Source: Reinekea sp. G2M2-21
GTDB taxonomy: Bacteria > Pseudomonadota > Gammaproteobacteria > Pseudomonadales > Natronospirillaceae
Length of the DNA stretch: 64,000 nucleotides
NCBI RefSeq assembly: GCF_015687175.1
Contig: NZ_JADPQG010000001.1
Location: 1,550,001-1,614,000 of the forward strand
Direction: 5' to 3'
A program made the translations under genes and the position numbers. Numbering within the stretch: the stretch's first letter is position 1; every line of letters starts with the position of its first letter. Positions 20,006 to 29,355 of the stretch are shown here, piece after piece. Under the pieces are notes generated by a model. That model was not told the DNA's origin. It searched no databases and was given only the letters and a program-made list of their open reading frames with translations.

Positions 20006-21262
20006 CTAGCGGATAAAGTCGAACAGATTGGTTTGTGTTACTTGAGCAAAGCTTTGTTGCGCGGCTTGTAAAACGAACCCTTCTAATTGCAACCGACTGA
20101 TCGCTTCAGCATAGTCCAAGTCCCGAATATCTGCGCGGATATCCTGCGCCGCCAATTTATTGTCAGCGTGTTGATTCATGGTTGTTTCAGAGGTATTCAG
20201 ACGAGCACCCAGTCGTGCTCTGATCTGTGATACGTTATCGATGGCAGCGTCCAGGTTCTCAAGCGTATTGAATATGGCATCGTCATATAAATCAGAAAAT
20301 TCTGGCGCATCGCTGTAATTGTTCAGCGCGTATTCCAATTTTTCAGTCGTTGTCAGTACCCCCTGTTTCTGGCTGGATTCCACGACGAACTTATCACCCG
20401 GTGCGGGCGAACCGGTAATGGCTATTTCCATTCCCGCGAACTGAATTTTGGATCCAGGTGAATAAGGCTCATTTTGAAATCCTTCAATGATTCGGCCATC
20501 GGATTTCCGTCGTATCGTGAAGTTTGGACCTGCTGGATCAATGTCTAATTCATTTTCGAAGGTGATAACGGCGTTGTCAGGGAAAAAGTCATTCAACGCT
20601 TGTTGGTCCACCGTGATACCAGCAGAAATCACACCCATAGGACGGCCTCTGTTTTCTGGATTACCATACGTAAAAAATGACGGTTGATTGGCAGGAATAT
20701 CCAAAAAAGCATCTTTTCCTGAGTCACTGGAGGCCAGGGTTATGGTTCGGCTGATCTGCAAATAGCGCACACCTTCGTCACCTTGATAACTGTAACCACC
20801 GCCCGGGCTTTCAACGAACGGTTGCGTGTTTCCGCTGAAGCCAGAGAAAATATATTCACCACTGCCATCCTGGCTGTTCATCAAATCGTAGAGTTCTTTT
20901 ACCCGTTGTTTGACCTCTTGCCCTATCGCCTGACGTTCGGTGCTGGTGTACAGCGCGGCATTACCGGCCTGTACCGTTAATTCCCGTACCCGTTGCAACA
21001 CTTCAGTCACACCTTGCAAAACGCCCTCTTCTGCTTCCAGACGGCTTTCGACCAATGAAATATTGCGCTCATATTGACTGAGCAAGGCAATTTCCTGATC
21101 CAATTGCAATACCCGCGCGGAACCAACCGGATCATCCGCTGGGCTAAGTATTTTTCGACCGGTACTGACTTGTTCCTGCGTTCGGTTCAGTGCCGACTGC
21201 AGGCTCAACATGTCATTGACCGGGCGCTGATATATCCAATAGGTTGATACGCGATCGACCAT
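20006..21262 (-). CDS. flgL: Hook-filament junction protein FlgL (HAP3)
   Basis: 418 residues, normal size for the longer FlgL type. N-terminus VSTYWIYQRPVNDMLSLQ, then TGRKILSPADDPVGSARVLQLDQEI; C-terminus with LEGFVLQAAQQSFAQV and LFDFIR, both D0-like helices. FlgL joins FlgK to the filament. Lies 86 bases after flgK. Unlike FliC, FliD, FlgK and FlgE in this window it is not enlarged. Confidence 0.95.
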   Translation of the reverse strand: MVDRVSTYWIYQRPVNDMLSLQSALNRTQEQVSTGRKILSPADDPVGSARVLQLDQEIALLSQYERNISLVESRLEAEEGVLQGVTEVLQRVRELTVQAGNAALYTSTERQAIGQEVKQRVKELYDLMNSQDGSGEYIFSGFSGNTQPFVESPGGGYSYQGDEGVRYLQISRTITLASSDSGKDAFLDIPANQPSFFTYGNPENRGRPMGVISAGITVDQQALNDFFPDNAVITFENELDIDPAGPNFTIRRKSDGRIIEGFQNEPYSPGSKIQFAGMEIAITGSPAPGDKFVVESSQKQGVLTTTEKLEYALNNYSDAPEFSDLYDDAIFNTLENLDAAIDNVSQIRARLGARLNTSETTMNQHADNKLAAQDIRADIRDLDYAEAISRLQLEGFVLQAAQQSFAQVTQTNLFDFIR

Positions 21263-21272
21263 GGTGTCTCTC

Positions 21273-21289
21273 CTTCAGCGTTGCTGAAG
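21273..21289 (-). promoter_or_regulatory. Hairpin abutting the flgL ribosome binding site
   Basis: Minus strand CTTCAGC-AAC-GCTGAAG is a perfect inverted repeat whose 3' arm runs into the AAGGAG ribosome binding site of flgL. Folding would partly cover that site, so it may tune FlgL translation relative to FlgK. Confidence 0.4.
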
Positions 21290-21348
21290 CCTCCAAAAAG
21301 TTTCAACTCATTGACAGTTTTTAAACCATCAACTGAAATGCGATAAGG

Positions 21349-24300
21349 TTAAAAAGCTGCCAGTAAGGAATCGAATAGCTCCTGTGCAACGGCTATCACT
21401 TTTGCGTTAGCGTTATAGGCAACCTGAAATTCAATCAGTCGAGCGGCCTCTTCATCAAGGTTCACACCTCGGATATCGGTCAGTTCTTCCATGGTTCTAT
21501 CGAGAACCGCTTTATTGGCATCGCTGCGGACCTGCGCGAGGCTCGTCATCGTACCGATACGCTCCACCGTTTGACTGTAACTCTCGGTAATGGTCATGCC
21601 ACCATCTTGATTATTGACGGTATCTTTGGTTTCTATCGCCACCAGGTCCAGAGCATTGCGGTTATCGGATACACCGTTATTATTCCAGGTGATACTGAAC
21701 TCATCGCCCGCGACAGGACGCCCGCTGATGTTAAACTGGAAGCCCTTGTAAGTATTCAACGCTTCTGGCGTACCATTGAAAATCCCTCCGGTTATTGGGT
21801 CTGTTTCCATGCGTATGCCACCGTCCATGGTTACATCCACCTGGCCACCAATATTCATGCGGGCGACGTCGAAATTGCCGGTTCCATTGACCTTGGTATA
21901 CACCTGATACTCGATGGTACCGCGCTCAGTTATGAAGGCTTCCACCTGTCCAGGACTGTCGAGCAAACGCTGTATCTTACTGGCGATTTCCAACTTAACA
22001 TCTTCCGCGGTTGCGTGGTTACCCGTCAGCTCGATCACTCCAGTTCGCCCGTCGGGTAAATACATTTCAAATTCATAAGGACCATCTTCGGTAAAGTCAT
22101 AGCCGCTTAAATTGTTCAGCAAACCCTGTGTATTACCGCGCAGCGCATCAACGGGGTAACGAGTCCCGGTCGAAATCAGAAAGGTATCGCCTGGATCGAT
22201 ATAACTATTCACATTAGCGGGGTCGTTGACCGGCAAAGGCGGCATGCCGGTTATGATGGGCTGCGGTTTATCACCGCGCATCTCGATTAAAATGTCCCTT
22301 CCCTGCTCATCCACAATGGTTAACGTCACGCCATCGCTTTTGGCACGAATACCCATCTCCTGCAAATCGCGATGATGGTTAATTCGATCCGCCAGAAAAT
22401 TTGGATCCAAGTCATTCGGCACTTCTTCGGGATAGCCATCCAGGTACACCGTTTGGTTCACGTTATTCAAGGTCTGGGTCAATTCAAAACCGTTAACCCA
22501 AATTTCAAAATCATTGTCCGGGTCATACGGAGTGCCAGAATTGGTGAAACGGGATAACTGAACCTCCGTGTAGGCTTTGGCTTCAACGCCATCAACCACA
22601 TTCAGCGCTTGCGCAATTTCAGCGGCACTGGCACCCCGCGGCGTGCTGATTTTTGGTAATTCGGTCTCTTTACCGGTTGTTTCATCCATAACAAAAAAAT
22701 GAAAGCGTTCGGAGTTGATGCCGTTATACAAAGATGCCGTTGAAGGACCGCCAGCACTGATATCTGCTTGACGGGGTAAGCGCGCCCGCCAGCTATTGAC
22801 CAAGGTCTGCCCTGGGTCATCTGTAAAAATGGTGTTGCTTGCACCGGGAACAAACGTCATGTTCTCCAACGGTGGCTTCAAGGGAATCGGATTTCCCGGA
22901 TCGGAATTATCGAGCACTGAGTAGCGATTTTCGCTTTCAAATTGAATCAGTAACGGTGGTGTGAGCTTTCCGTCAACAGAGAAAGAGGCCGAATCACGGC
23001 TCAGCATAACGCCTTGGTCGATAAATCCACTGCCCTGATTACTTAAACTAGTGGTTGCCTTCATGGGATACCCGAGCGCGATCTGTGTCGGCTGCGTCAG
23101 TTTCATCTCCATTTGCGACGCGGCATTGCGCAACGGTGCAATGGTAAAACTATCCCCCTGACTGAAGGTTCCCGCTTCCAACACAAGCTCCAAACCATCA
23201 AAGAAGTAGCTTTGAGGGTAATCGTTGCGCAACGCCCCTGAGCTGACGACTTCGCCGTCGTCTTTGCGAATAATTTCGTAGCGGCTGTTTTCCGGGCCCG
23301 GGACATTGAGAATATAGTCGCTGGTGGTAATTTCAGAGCTGTCAGCGAATTTAACCTGAAATAGATTGTCATTCGGCAGACTGTTACTTTGATAAGCAAA
23401 CACCCGCTGACGCGTCAGCGATGGATCATTCAGATCTTGAAAGAAATCCTTTCCGAACCGGCCTTCAAGATCTATACCCAGTTTATGAGTTGCATTGGTT
23501 TGCTCGGTAAAAGCGACAGCAATGCGTCCAAGGCTGTTTATGGCAAGCGATAAGGCTTCATTGCGGAAATCCACCAGGCCTTTCAGACTGCCGCCATTAA
23601 ACGCCTCCGTAATTTCAGCGGTTTCAGTTTTACTGACATAACGAATACCCAACCGGAAAGGATCGGTCAACCCTGGCGTTGCTTCCAGTCTGGCGGCATC
23701 GTACTTCAACACCAAAGGCTGGCCATTACCAATTGAGATGTTGTAGGTGTCATCAATCTTAAGAACATCGACATCGACATATTCTGCGAGCGCACGCACC
23801 AGCTCATCTCGCTTATCATAGAGATCGTTCGGTGGCTCTGAACTGGACGACCCTCTTGCAGTGACAATTTTTTCGTTCATTTCCGCGATGCTTTGTGCAA
23901 GCGCGTTTACCTGATCGATCGTCGTCTCTATTTTTCCATTTACGATTTTTTCCTGATCATCCAGATACTGAGCAATGGTGGCGAAACGATCCACCAGCCC
24001 TTGCGCCTCGCCTAAAACAACGTCTCGGGATGGGACATAGGCGGGGTTATCTGCAGCGCCTTGCATTGCAGCAAAATACCGGTCAAATTGGGGTTGCAAA
24101 CCCGTTCGGTCATCCGCCAAGATACGATCAACCTGTTCGATCTGTTCGCGATAGGTTTGTAAATTGAAATAGTTGGACGAATCCGTATTCAACTGACTTT
24201 GCAGAAACTCATTTTCAATGCGACGTACGGTTGTTATGTCCACACCCTGGCCGATATAACCGAACCCGCGGTACAAAGGATTGGCCGAGTTCATCACCAC

Positions 24301-24411
24301 TTCCTGACGAGAATAGCCAGGGGTGTTGGCATTGGAAATGTTGTGCCCGGTGGTATTAAGTGCCTGTTGATGCGCTTTTATACCGGTGATGGCGGTATCC
24401 AATAAACTCAT
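21349..24411 (-). CDS. flgK: Enlarged hook-filament junction protein FlgK (HAP1)
   Basis: 1020 residues against about 450-680 in most species. The conserved N-terminus SLLDTAITGIKAHQQALN with TTGHNISNANTPGYSRQEV and the C-terminal RGVNLDEEAARLIEFQ helix are intact. The central region holds beta-rich inserts, including a module at about residues 585-720 (AAEIAQAL, GVEAKAYTEV, FEIWVNGFELT, GRDILIEM) closely similar to one in FlgE. FlgK links hook to FlgL. The gene starts 10 bases after flgJ and is probably in one transcript with flgJ and flgL. Confidence 0.95.
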   Translation of the reverse strand: MSLLDTAITGIKAHQQALNTTGHNISNANTPGYSRQEVVMNSANPLYRGFGYIGQGVDITTVRRIENEFLQSQLNTDSSNYFNLQTYREQIEQVDRILADDRTGLQPQFDRYFAAMQGAADNPAYVPSRDVVLGEAQGLVDRFATIAQYLDDQEKIVNGKIETTIDQVNALAQSIAEMNEKIVTARGSSSSEPPNDLYDKRDELVRALAEYVDVDVLKIDDTYNISIGNGQPLVLKYDAARLEATPGLTDPFRLGIRYVSKTETAEITEAFNGGSLKGLVDFRNEALSLAINSLGRIAVAFTEQTNATHKLGIDLEGRFGKDFFQDLNDPSLTRQRVFAYQSNSLPNDNLFQVKFADSSEITTSDYILNVPGPENSRYEIIRKDDGEVVSSGALRNDYPQSYFFDGLELVLEAGTFSQGDSFTIAPLRNAASQMEMKLTQPTQIALGYPMKATTSLSNQGSGFIDQGVMLSRDSASFSVDGKLTPPLLIQFESENRYSVLDNSDPGNPIPLKPPLENMTFVPGASNTIFTDDPGQTLVNSWRARLPRQADISAGGPSTASLYNGINSERFHFFVMDETTGKETELPKISTPRGASAAEIAQALNVVDGVEAKAYTEVQLSRFTNSGTPYDPDNDFEIWVNGFELTQTLNNVNQTVYLDGYPEEVPNDLDPNFLADRINHHRDLQEMGIRAKSDGVTLTIVDEQGRDILIEMRGDKPQPIITGMPPLPVNDPANVNSYIDPGDTFLISTGTRYPVDALRGNTQGLLNNLSGYDFTEDGPYEFEMYLPDGRTGVIELTGNHATAEDVKLEIASKIQRLLDSPGQVEAFITERGTIEYQVYTKVNGTGNFDVARMNIGGQVDVTMDGGIRMETDPITGGIFNGTPEALNTYKGFQFNISGRPVAGDEFSITWNNNGVSDNRNALDLVAIETKDTVNNQDGGMTITESYSQTVERIGTMTSLAQVRSDANKAVLDRTMEELTDIRGVNLDEEAARLIEFQVAYNANAKVIAVAQELFDSLLAAF

Positions 24412-24421
24412 TTACGTCACC

Positions 24422-25465
24422 TCAGACTTGTGAAAACCATTCGCTGTTGGCAATTCGGATTATCTTCTCTGCATAATCCGGATCTGTAGCATATCCGGCC
24501 TGCTGCAGCGCCTTCGCGTATTGTTCAGGTTGATCTGCCGATTGTGTAGCCGCAGCATAGCGTTGAGAATTCTGAATGAAATCCACATAGTCGGAAAAGG
24601 ACTCTTCCGCACTGCGATAAGCGCGAAACGGTGCCGTCACAGTTAGGCGCTTACCTTCGATATATTCATGGGTTTTGGTCAGCGCAGAATCGCCTTGCCA
24701 ACGGCTGTCTGCTTTGATGCCAAAAAAATTATTCGACGTTTTTCCGTTTTCATCGTGAATAACAAAGCGCCCCCAACCGGTTTCCAAAGCCGCCTGTGCA
24801 AGCATAATTTTCGGGTCAAGATTCAGAGGTTTGGCCACCTTTTCCGCGATAGGCATCAATGTATTGATAAAGTCTTCGGGAGACTCAAATACCGCTGCTT
24901 TGCCTTTCGGATTAATTGTGGCCATGTCTGCTGTCATTGAATCGTCAACCGCAGCACTTGAAAAACCGGACTGGTTTAACGATTTCTCAACCTTCACTGC
25001 ATTGACATTTTCCACTGGAAGATCCGCTGCATTGGCTGACAATTGATCGATCATCGCTTGTGTCTTAGCGTCCAATTGATTAACAGGCAGTATCGGCCGA
25101 ATGGATTCCTTCAGAGATTTAACATCAATATTGTATAGATCTGGCCGGGCGGGATGTTGCGATTCCATCAATTGCTCATACAGCACATCGGCCAAACCAA
25201 ACCCGCCTTCCTGCGAGACGGTCAACGACATTTGTTGGTCGTACATGTCTCGGTAGAACTTGGTTTGGTAGCTGTTTTCAAGGTCCGATTCCATGACGTC
25301 GGTCGCATCACGCATCGACTTCATGATCAACGAGATAAACATGGATTCAAATTGCTGTGCGACGGCCCGCAAGGCTTTCGGGTCGTCTTTACGAGCGCCG
25401 GACTTCAGAACTTCCAGGCCCTGAATATCGTTATAGTTAAAAGCGGCATCTAGTTGCACAGCCAT
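24422..25465 (-). CDS. flgJ: FlgJ, rod-binding protein and peptidoglycan hydrolase
   Basis: 347 residues. N-terminal rod-capping domain (about 1-110: LRAVAQQFESMFISLIMKSM, FYRDMYDQQMSL) and C-terminal glucosaminidase domain (about 200-345: ILAQAALETGWGRF, NNFFGIKADSRWQG, FRAYRSAEESFSDYVDF). The Glu in ALETGWG is the expected catalytic acid. FlgJ opens the cell wall for the rod in the periplasm. Its own upstream region contains a weak sigma-54-like site. Confidence 0.95.
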   Translation of the reverse strand: MAVQLDAAFNYNDIQGLEVLKSGARKDDPKALRAVAQQFESMFISLIMKSMRDATDVMESDLENSYQTKFYRDMYDQQMSLTVSQEGGFGLADVLYEQLMESQHPARPDLYNIDVKSLKESIRPILPVNQLDAKTQAMIDQLSANAADLPVENVNAVKVEKSLNQSGFSSAAVDDSMTADMATINPKGKAAVFESPEDFINTLMPIAEKVAKPLNLDPKIMLAQAALETGWGRFVIHDENGKTSNNFFGIKADSRWQGDSALTKTHEYIEGKRLTVTAPFRAYRSAEESFSDYVDFIQNSQRYAAATQSADQPEQYAKALQQAGYATDPDYAEKIIRIANSEWFSQV

Positions 25466-25526
25466 AGTCTTCTCCGGTGATTCATTGCCGGTTTCCTAAC
25501 GGATATCCGGCGCTTAGAGAATATGT

Positions 25527-25542
25527 ATCAAAGGGTGTGCCA
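25527..25542 (-). promoter_or_regulatory. Possible sigma-54 promoter of flgJKL
   Basis: Minus strand TGGCAC-ACCCT-TTGAT. The -24 element is perfect, but the -12 element has GA in place of the near-invariant GC, so function is uncertain. It lies about 60 bases before flgJ. Confidence 0.4.
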
Positions 25543-25664
25543 AGTTTTTCTTAATGAGTTTTCAGCCATCGGTAAGCCTGTTTTTCAGACTACCCTGGTT
25601 CAATCGCTTCCCGACAACGGACAGCTGTTGATGAAAGGCTAATATTAACAAGCGGTGCCAATCT

Positions 25665-26750
25665 TCAGATTACGATCAATTCAGCCTTCAATGCGCCCGC
25701 CGATTTCAAGGCTTCGAGGATCGCCATAAGATCTCCCGGTGCAGCCCCTACCTCATTGACGGCATCGACCAAATCGCTCAGGGTGACCGTAGGACCAAAC
25801 AGAAACATGGGGTCTTTCTGTTCTTCAACGTTCAACTGAGTATCGGGTACCACCACGGTTTCACCAGCGGACAGACCTTCGGGTTGAACTGCTTCCAAGT
25901 CATTGGTGATAGTCACGGTAAGGTCACCGTGTGTTATCGCCACCGGCTCGATACGAACATGTTGCCCGACAACGATCGTTCCGGTTCGGCTGTTGATAAT
26001 GACCCTGGCTGCCTCTTCTCCAGGCGATACTTCGAGATTTTCCAGCACACTTAAAAAACTGACCCGCTGATTGGCATCACGAGGGGCACTGACGCGAACG
26101 GAGGCCGCATCCACTGCGTAGGCGGCCTCCGGCCCCAGCAATTCGTTGATCACTTCTTGCATACGTTTCGCCGTAGTGAAGTCTGGGCGATGCAAATTAA
26201 AGGTCAGGTAGTCACCTTGAGAAAAGGCATTCGGAACCGCGCGTTCAACAATGGCTCCATTAGGTATTCGCCCCGTACTTTGAAGATTGACTTTAATTGA
26301 AGATCCATCTTCGCCTTCTGCACCGAAGCCGCTGACGATCATACTGCCCTGGGCAACCGCGTAGGTATTGCCGTCTGCACCGCGCAATGGTGTCAGAAGC
26401 AGGCTTCCGCCGCGAAGGCTTTTTGCATTACCCAAACTGGACACGGTTACGTCAATTTCCTGTCCGGGTTTGGCGAAAGGCGGCAAGGTTGCGTGCACAC
26501 TGACGGCGGCTACATTCTTTAGTTTCGGGTCCTCGCCTTCGGGGATGGTCAGACCGAACTGTTCCATCATGTTGCGAAACGTCTGGTCGGTAAACGGGGC
26601 TTTGTCTCCAGAGCCGTCAAGACCAACCACCAGACCATAACCCACAAGTTGATTATTCCGTACGCCCTGTACCGCTGAAAGGTCTTTGATACGGTCCGCC
26701 CAGACAGCCGATACACTGATGGCAAGCAGGAAAATTAGTCGTCGCTTCAT
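25665..26750 (-). CDS. flgI: Flagellar P-ring protein FlgI
   Basis: 361 residues from the ATG at 26750, which gives a clean signal peptide ([18 protein letters not shown], cleavage before DRIKDLS). Family motifs: [50 protein letters not shown], and [20 protein letters not shown] at the end. P-ring subunit around the rod in peptidoglycan. In-frame ATGs 3 and 8 codons earlier lie closer to the predicted transcript start and lack a better ribosome binding site. Confidence 0.95.
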   Translation of the reverse strand: MKRRLIFLLAISVSAVWADRIKDLSAVQGVRNNQLVGYGLVVGLDGSGDKAPFTDQTFRNMMEQFGLTIPEGEDPKLKNVAAVSVHATLPPFAKPGQEIDVTVSSLGNAKSLRGGSLLLTPLRGADGNTYAVAQGSMIVSGFGAEGEDGSSIKVNLQSTGRIPNGAIVERAVPNAFSQGDYLTFNLHRPDFTTAKRMQEVINELLGPEAAYAVDAASVRVSAPRDANQRVSFLSVLENLEVSPGEEAARVIINSRTGTIVVGQHVRIEPVAITHGDLTVTITNDLEAVQPEGLSAGETVVVPDTQLNVEEQKDPMFLFGPTVTLSDLVDAVNEVGAAPGDLMAILEALKSAGALKAELIVI

Positions 26751-26793
26751 AACTGTCATCTCATTGACGTACATCGAAAATAATCAGTAACTG

Positions 26794-26809
26794 AGCAAAA
26801 GCTATGCCG
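26794..26809 (-). promoter_or_regulatory. Sigma-54-type promoter of flgI
   Basis: Minus strand CGGCAT-AGCTT-TTGCT; the GG and GC dinucleotides and spacing are kept. Predicted start near 26784, about 33 bases before the chosen flgI ATG. Confidence 0.6.
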
Positions 26810-26854
26810 GTATTTTTTATAACTTACCCGCACCGCTATTCGGTCACACCACCT

Positions 26855-27547
26855 TTAAAACGGAAATATGGCGGAATTAAAGAATGCACTCAGCCAACCT
26901 TGCTTACTGGAATTGGCAACCGCCCCAGACCCACTGTAAGCGATTCTGGCATCGGCCAACTTCTGACTCGATACGGTGTTATCCAGATTAATGTCGTCGG
27001 GTCTGAGCATGCCCTGAATCCGGATGAATTCCGAGCCGGTGTTTAACGTGATCCACTTTTCACCCCGAACGCGCAGCACACCGTTGGGCAATACTTCTGA
27101 GACGGTGACGGTTATGTTGCCGCTTAAGGAGTTGGATTGGTCCGCATCGCCTTTGCCCGAGAAAGATCGGTCGCCCTGCAACGTCGCGCCCAATTGGTCA
27201 ACAGTGAAGTTGCCGCTGTTTAAACTCGGCGCGGTTAGTGACGCTTCCGACGTTTTGCTGGTTTTGGATGCCGATGATTTTTTGCCTTGCGTACTTTCAT
27301 CCAACAATACGGTTATGATGTCGCCGACCCGACGCGCTTTCTTGTCGCCATATAGACTCATGCCATAGGCATCTGCAAACAACGAGCCTCCAGAATTTGG
27401 TGGCGGCATCAAAGAGTCCGACGGAACCGGTGCAAATTCCGGATCACCCGGCTTGGGAGCCGAAGGTAAAGAGGCAACCTGCATACCGGCGCAGCCATTT
27501 AGAATCATCAGCCCAAGCAACAGGGCTATCCATTGGTAAATTTTCAT
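26855..27547 (-). CDS. flgH: Flagellar L-ring lipoprotein FlgH
   Basis: 230 residues from the ATG at 27547, preceded by a strong GGGGGAGAG. Lipoprotein signal MKIYQWIALLLGLMILNGC with Cys19 as the lipidation site. FlgH motifs: GSLFADAYGMSLYGDKKARRVGD, ITVLLDES, and RVRGEKWITLN, FIRIQGMLRPDDI. L-ring subunit in the outer membrane. Follows flgG by about 45 bases. Confidence 0.95.
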   Translation of the reverse strand: MKIYQWIALLLGLMILNGCAGMQVASLPSAPKPGDPEFAPVPSDSLMPPPNSGGSLFADAYGMSLYGDKKARRVGDIITVLLDESTQGKKSSASKTSKTSEASLTAPSLNSGNFTVDQLGATLQGDRSFSGKGDADQSNSLSGNITVTVSEVLPNGVLRVRGEKWITLNTGSEFIRIQGMLRPDDINLDNTVSSQKLADARIAYSGSGAVANSSKQGWLSAFFNSAIFPF

Positions 27548-27591
27548 GCCACTCTCCCCCTCAATACTCCACCAGGTTTTAAACATCGTTA

Positions 27592-28377
27592 TTACAGATT
27601 TGACGTGATAAAACCAAGCATCTGGTCAGCGGTACTGACCACTTTTGAATTCATTTCGTACGCGCGTTGCGTGGAAATCATGTCCACCATTTCTTCAACA
27701 ATGGTGACGTTCGAGTTTTCCAATGCGCCCTGAATAATGGACCCGAATCCATCCAGGCTCGGTACGCCTTCTGCCGGTGCTCCACTGGCTGCGGTTTCCA
27801 GGAACAGATTGTTGCCGATGGCTTGCAAGCCCGCTGGGTTAACGAAATCCACCACGTCAATATTGCCGATTTCGACCGGTGCGTTATCACCCGCGCTGAC
27901 TGCCGTTACGATGCCATCTGTACCAACCGTAATGGTTTTGGTTTGTTCCGGAACCTGAATATTAGGCTCCAGCAAATAACCATTGGCGGTGACAATATTG
28001 CCTTCGGCGTCGATATGAAAGGTGCCGTCCCGGGTATAGGAAATGTTGCCATCCGGCATCAGGATCTGGAAAAAGCCTCGACCATTAATCGCCATATCCA
28101 ACGGTTGCTCTGTCATATTCAAATCGCCTTGCACAAATTGCTTTTGTGTGCCGACTGTTCTAACCCCGGTACCTAACTGCAACCCGGAAGGTAATTGCGT
28201 ATTCTGTGAACTTTGTGCGCCTGGCTGGCGCTGCACCTGATAGATCAGATCTTCAAAAACAGCCCGCTCTTTTTTGTAGCCGGTTGTTGCGGCATTGGCG
28301 AGGTTATTAGAGATAGTCGCCAGAGCGATATCTTGTGCTTCGAGTCCGGTTTTGCCGACCCAGAGTGCCTTATGCAT
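27592..28377 (-). CDS. flgG: Flagellar distal rod protein FlgG
   Basis: 261 residues, normal length. N-terminus HKALWVGKTGLEAQD with ATISNNLANAATTGYKKER; central PLDMAINGRGFFQI; C-terminus VDMISTQRAYEMNSKVVSTAD and MLGFITSNL. Builds the distal rod passing through the P and L rings. Starts 13 bases after flgF. Confidence 0.96.
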   Translation of the reverse strand: MHKALWVGKTGLEAQDIALATISNNLANAATTGYKKERAVFEDLIYQVQRQPGAQSSQNTQLPSGLQLGTGVRTVGTQKQFVQGDLNMTEQPLDMAINGRGFFQILMPDGNISYTRDGTFHIDAEGNIVTANGYLLEPNIQVPEQTKTITVGTDGIVTAVSAGDNAPVEIGNIDVVDFVNPAGLQAIGNNLFLETAASGAPAEGVPSLDGFGSIIQGALENSNVTIVEEMVDMISTQRAYEMNSKVVSTADQMLGFITSNL

Positions 28378-28390
28378 AATCCTGTCCTCT

Positions 28391-29134
28391 TTAACTTAAT
28401 TGCAGAATTCGCTCAGATGAACGGGAAACATCATCGGCGGTTTTCATCATTTTTATTTGTGTTTCGTATTGTCGATTGAGTGATAGAAGATTGGTCAATT
28501 CAGCCACCGAATTCACATTACTGCCTTCTACGAAACCAGATACCACGGAAAGTAAAGGGTCATCCGGCAACACCGCAGGACCGTTAATTGGCCGGAACAA
28601 ACCATCCGTTCCTTTCTCGAAGTTCTGAAAATCCGGATTGACAATTTTTAACGCGTCAACCACTACCATCTGATTCGGTCCCGCACCAGGTGGTCGAATG
28701 GAAATGGTGCCATCGTTGCCGATTTCGACCTTTTCATAGGGCGGCAACACAATCGGTCCGCCTTCACCGATGACGGACTGGCCGATTCCGTTGATTAACT
28801 CGCCTAATGGCGTGACCGAGAAATCCCCCCTTCTGGTATAAGCTTCCTGGCCATCGCCATCGATTACGGCAAAAAAACCATCACCGGCAATAGCAGTATC
28901 CAATTCATTACCGGTTTCAATAAGCGCACCGTCGTTGAAATCAGATGCTGGCCGTTCGGTGAGTGCAAAGGCGCGAGATGGATGATGTTCACCCCAAACA
29001 GGAATAGCGCGAGCCTGCGCCCAGTCTGCCTTAAAACCGTAGGTGCGAGCGTTGGCAAGGTTATTTGAATGCGAAGTCTGCGAGAGCATATTATTCTTAG
29101 CTCCGGTCATCGCTATATAGACGGCACGATCCAT
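28391..29134 (-). CDS. flgF: Flagellar proximal rod protein FlgF
   Basis: 247 residues. N-terminus DRAVYIAMTGAKNNMLSQ with SNNLANARTYGFKADWAQ, then LDTAIAGDGFFAV and C-terminal LTNLLSLNRQYETQIKMMKT. Rod protein joining FlgC-type subunits to FlgG. First gene of the flgF-flgG-flgH unit, with a sigma-54-type site upstream. Confidence 0.95.
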   Translation of the reverse strand: MDRAVYIAMTGAKNNMLSQTSHSNNLANARTYGFKADWAQARAIPVWGEHHPSRAFALTERPASDFNDGALIETGNELDTAIAGDGFFAVIDGDGQEAYTRRGDFSVTPLGELINGIGQSVIGEGGPIVLPPYEKVEIGNDGTISIRPPGAGPNQMVVVDALKIVNPDFQNFEKGTDGLFRPINGPAVLPDDPLLSVVSGFVEGSNVNSVAELTNLLSLNRQYETQIKMMKTADDVSRSSERILQLS

Positions 29135-29170
29135 TTCGCACTCCTGACTGATGATTGTTCAGTAGTACTA

Positions 29171-29186
29171 AGCGAAAGCTATGCCA
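29171..29186 (-). promoter_or_regulatory. Sigma-54-type promoter of flgFGH
   Basis: Minus strand TGGCAT-AGCTT-TCGCT; GG and GC spacing is right, with one change in the -12 element. Predicted start about 25 bases before flgF. Confidence 0.65.
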
Positions 29187-29300
29187 GCTTGACAAAGACT
29201 GCGTCTGTTAGCTTTAAGCCTCTATATACGGTCTTTTTAGAGCATCTGGCAGATTGTGGCAAGGGTCATGGACGGCAAGAATTTCCCAGTAAACAGAAAT

Positions 29301-29322
29301 AGCGGCAACCAGAGTTGCCGCT
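29301..29322 (-). terminator. Hairpin terminator after flgE
   Basis: Minus strand AGCGGCAAC-TCTG-GTTGCCGCT, a perfect nine-pair stem, followed by ATTTCTGTTT. It lies 33 bases after the flgE stop and before the flgF promoter. The T tract is interrupted. Confidence 0.65.
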
Positions 29323-29355
29323 TATGTCGGACCTTTTGAAACAAACTGGTCGTCA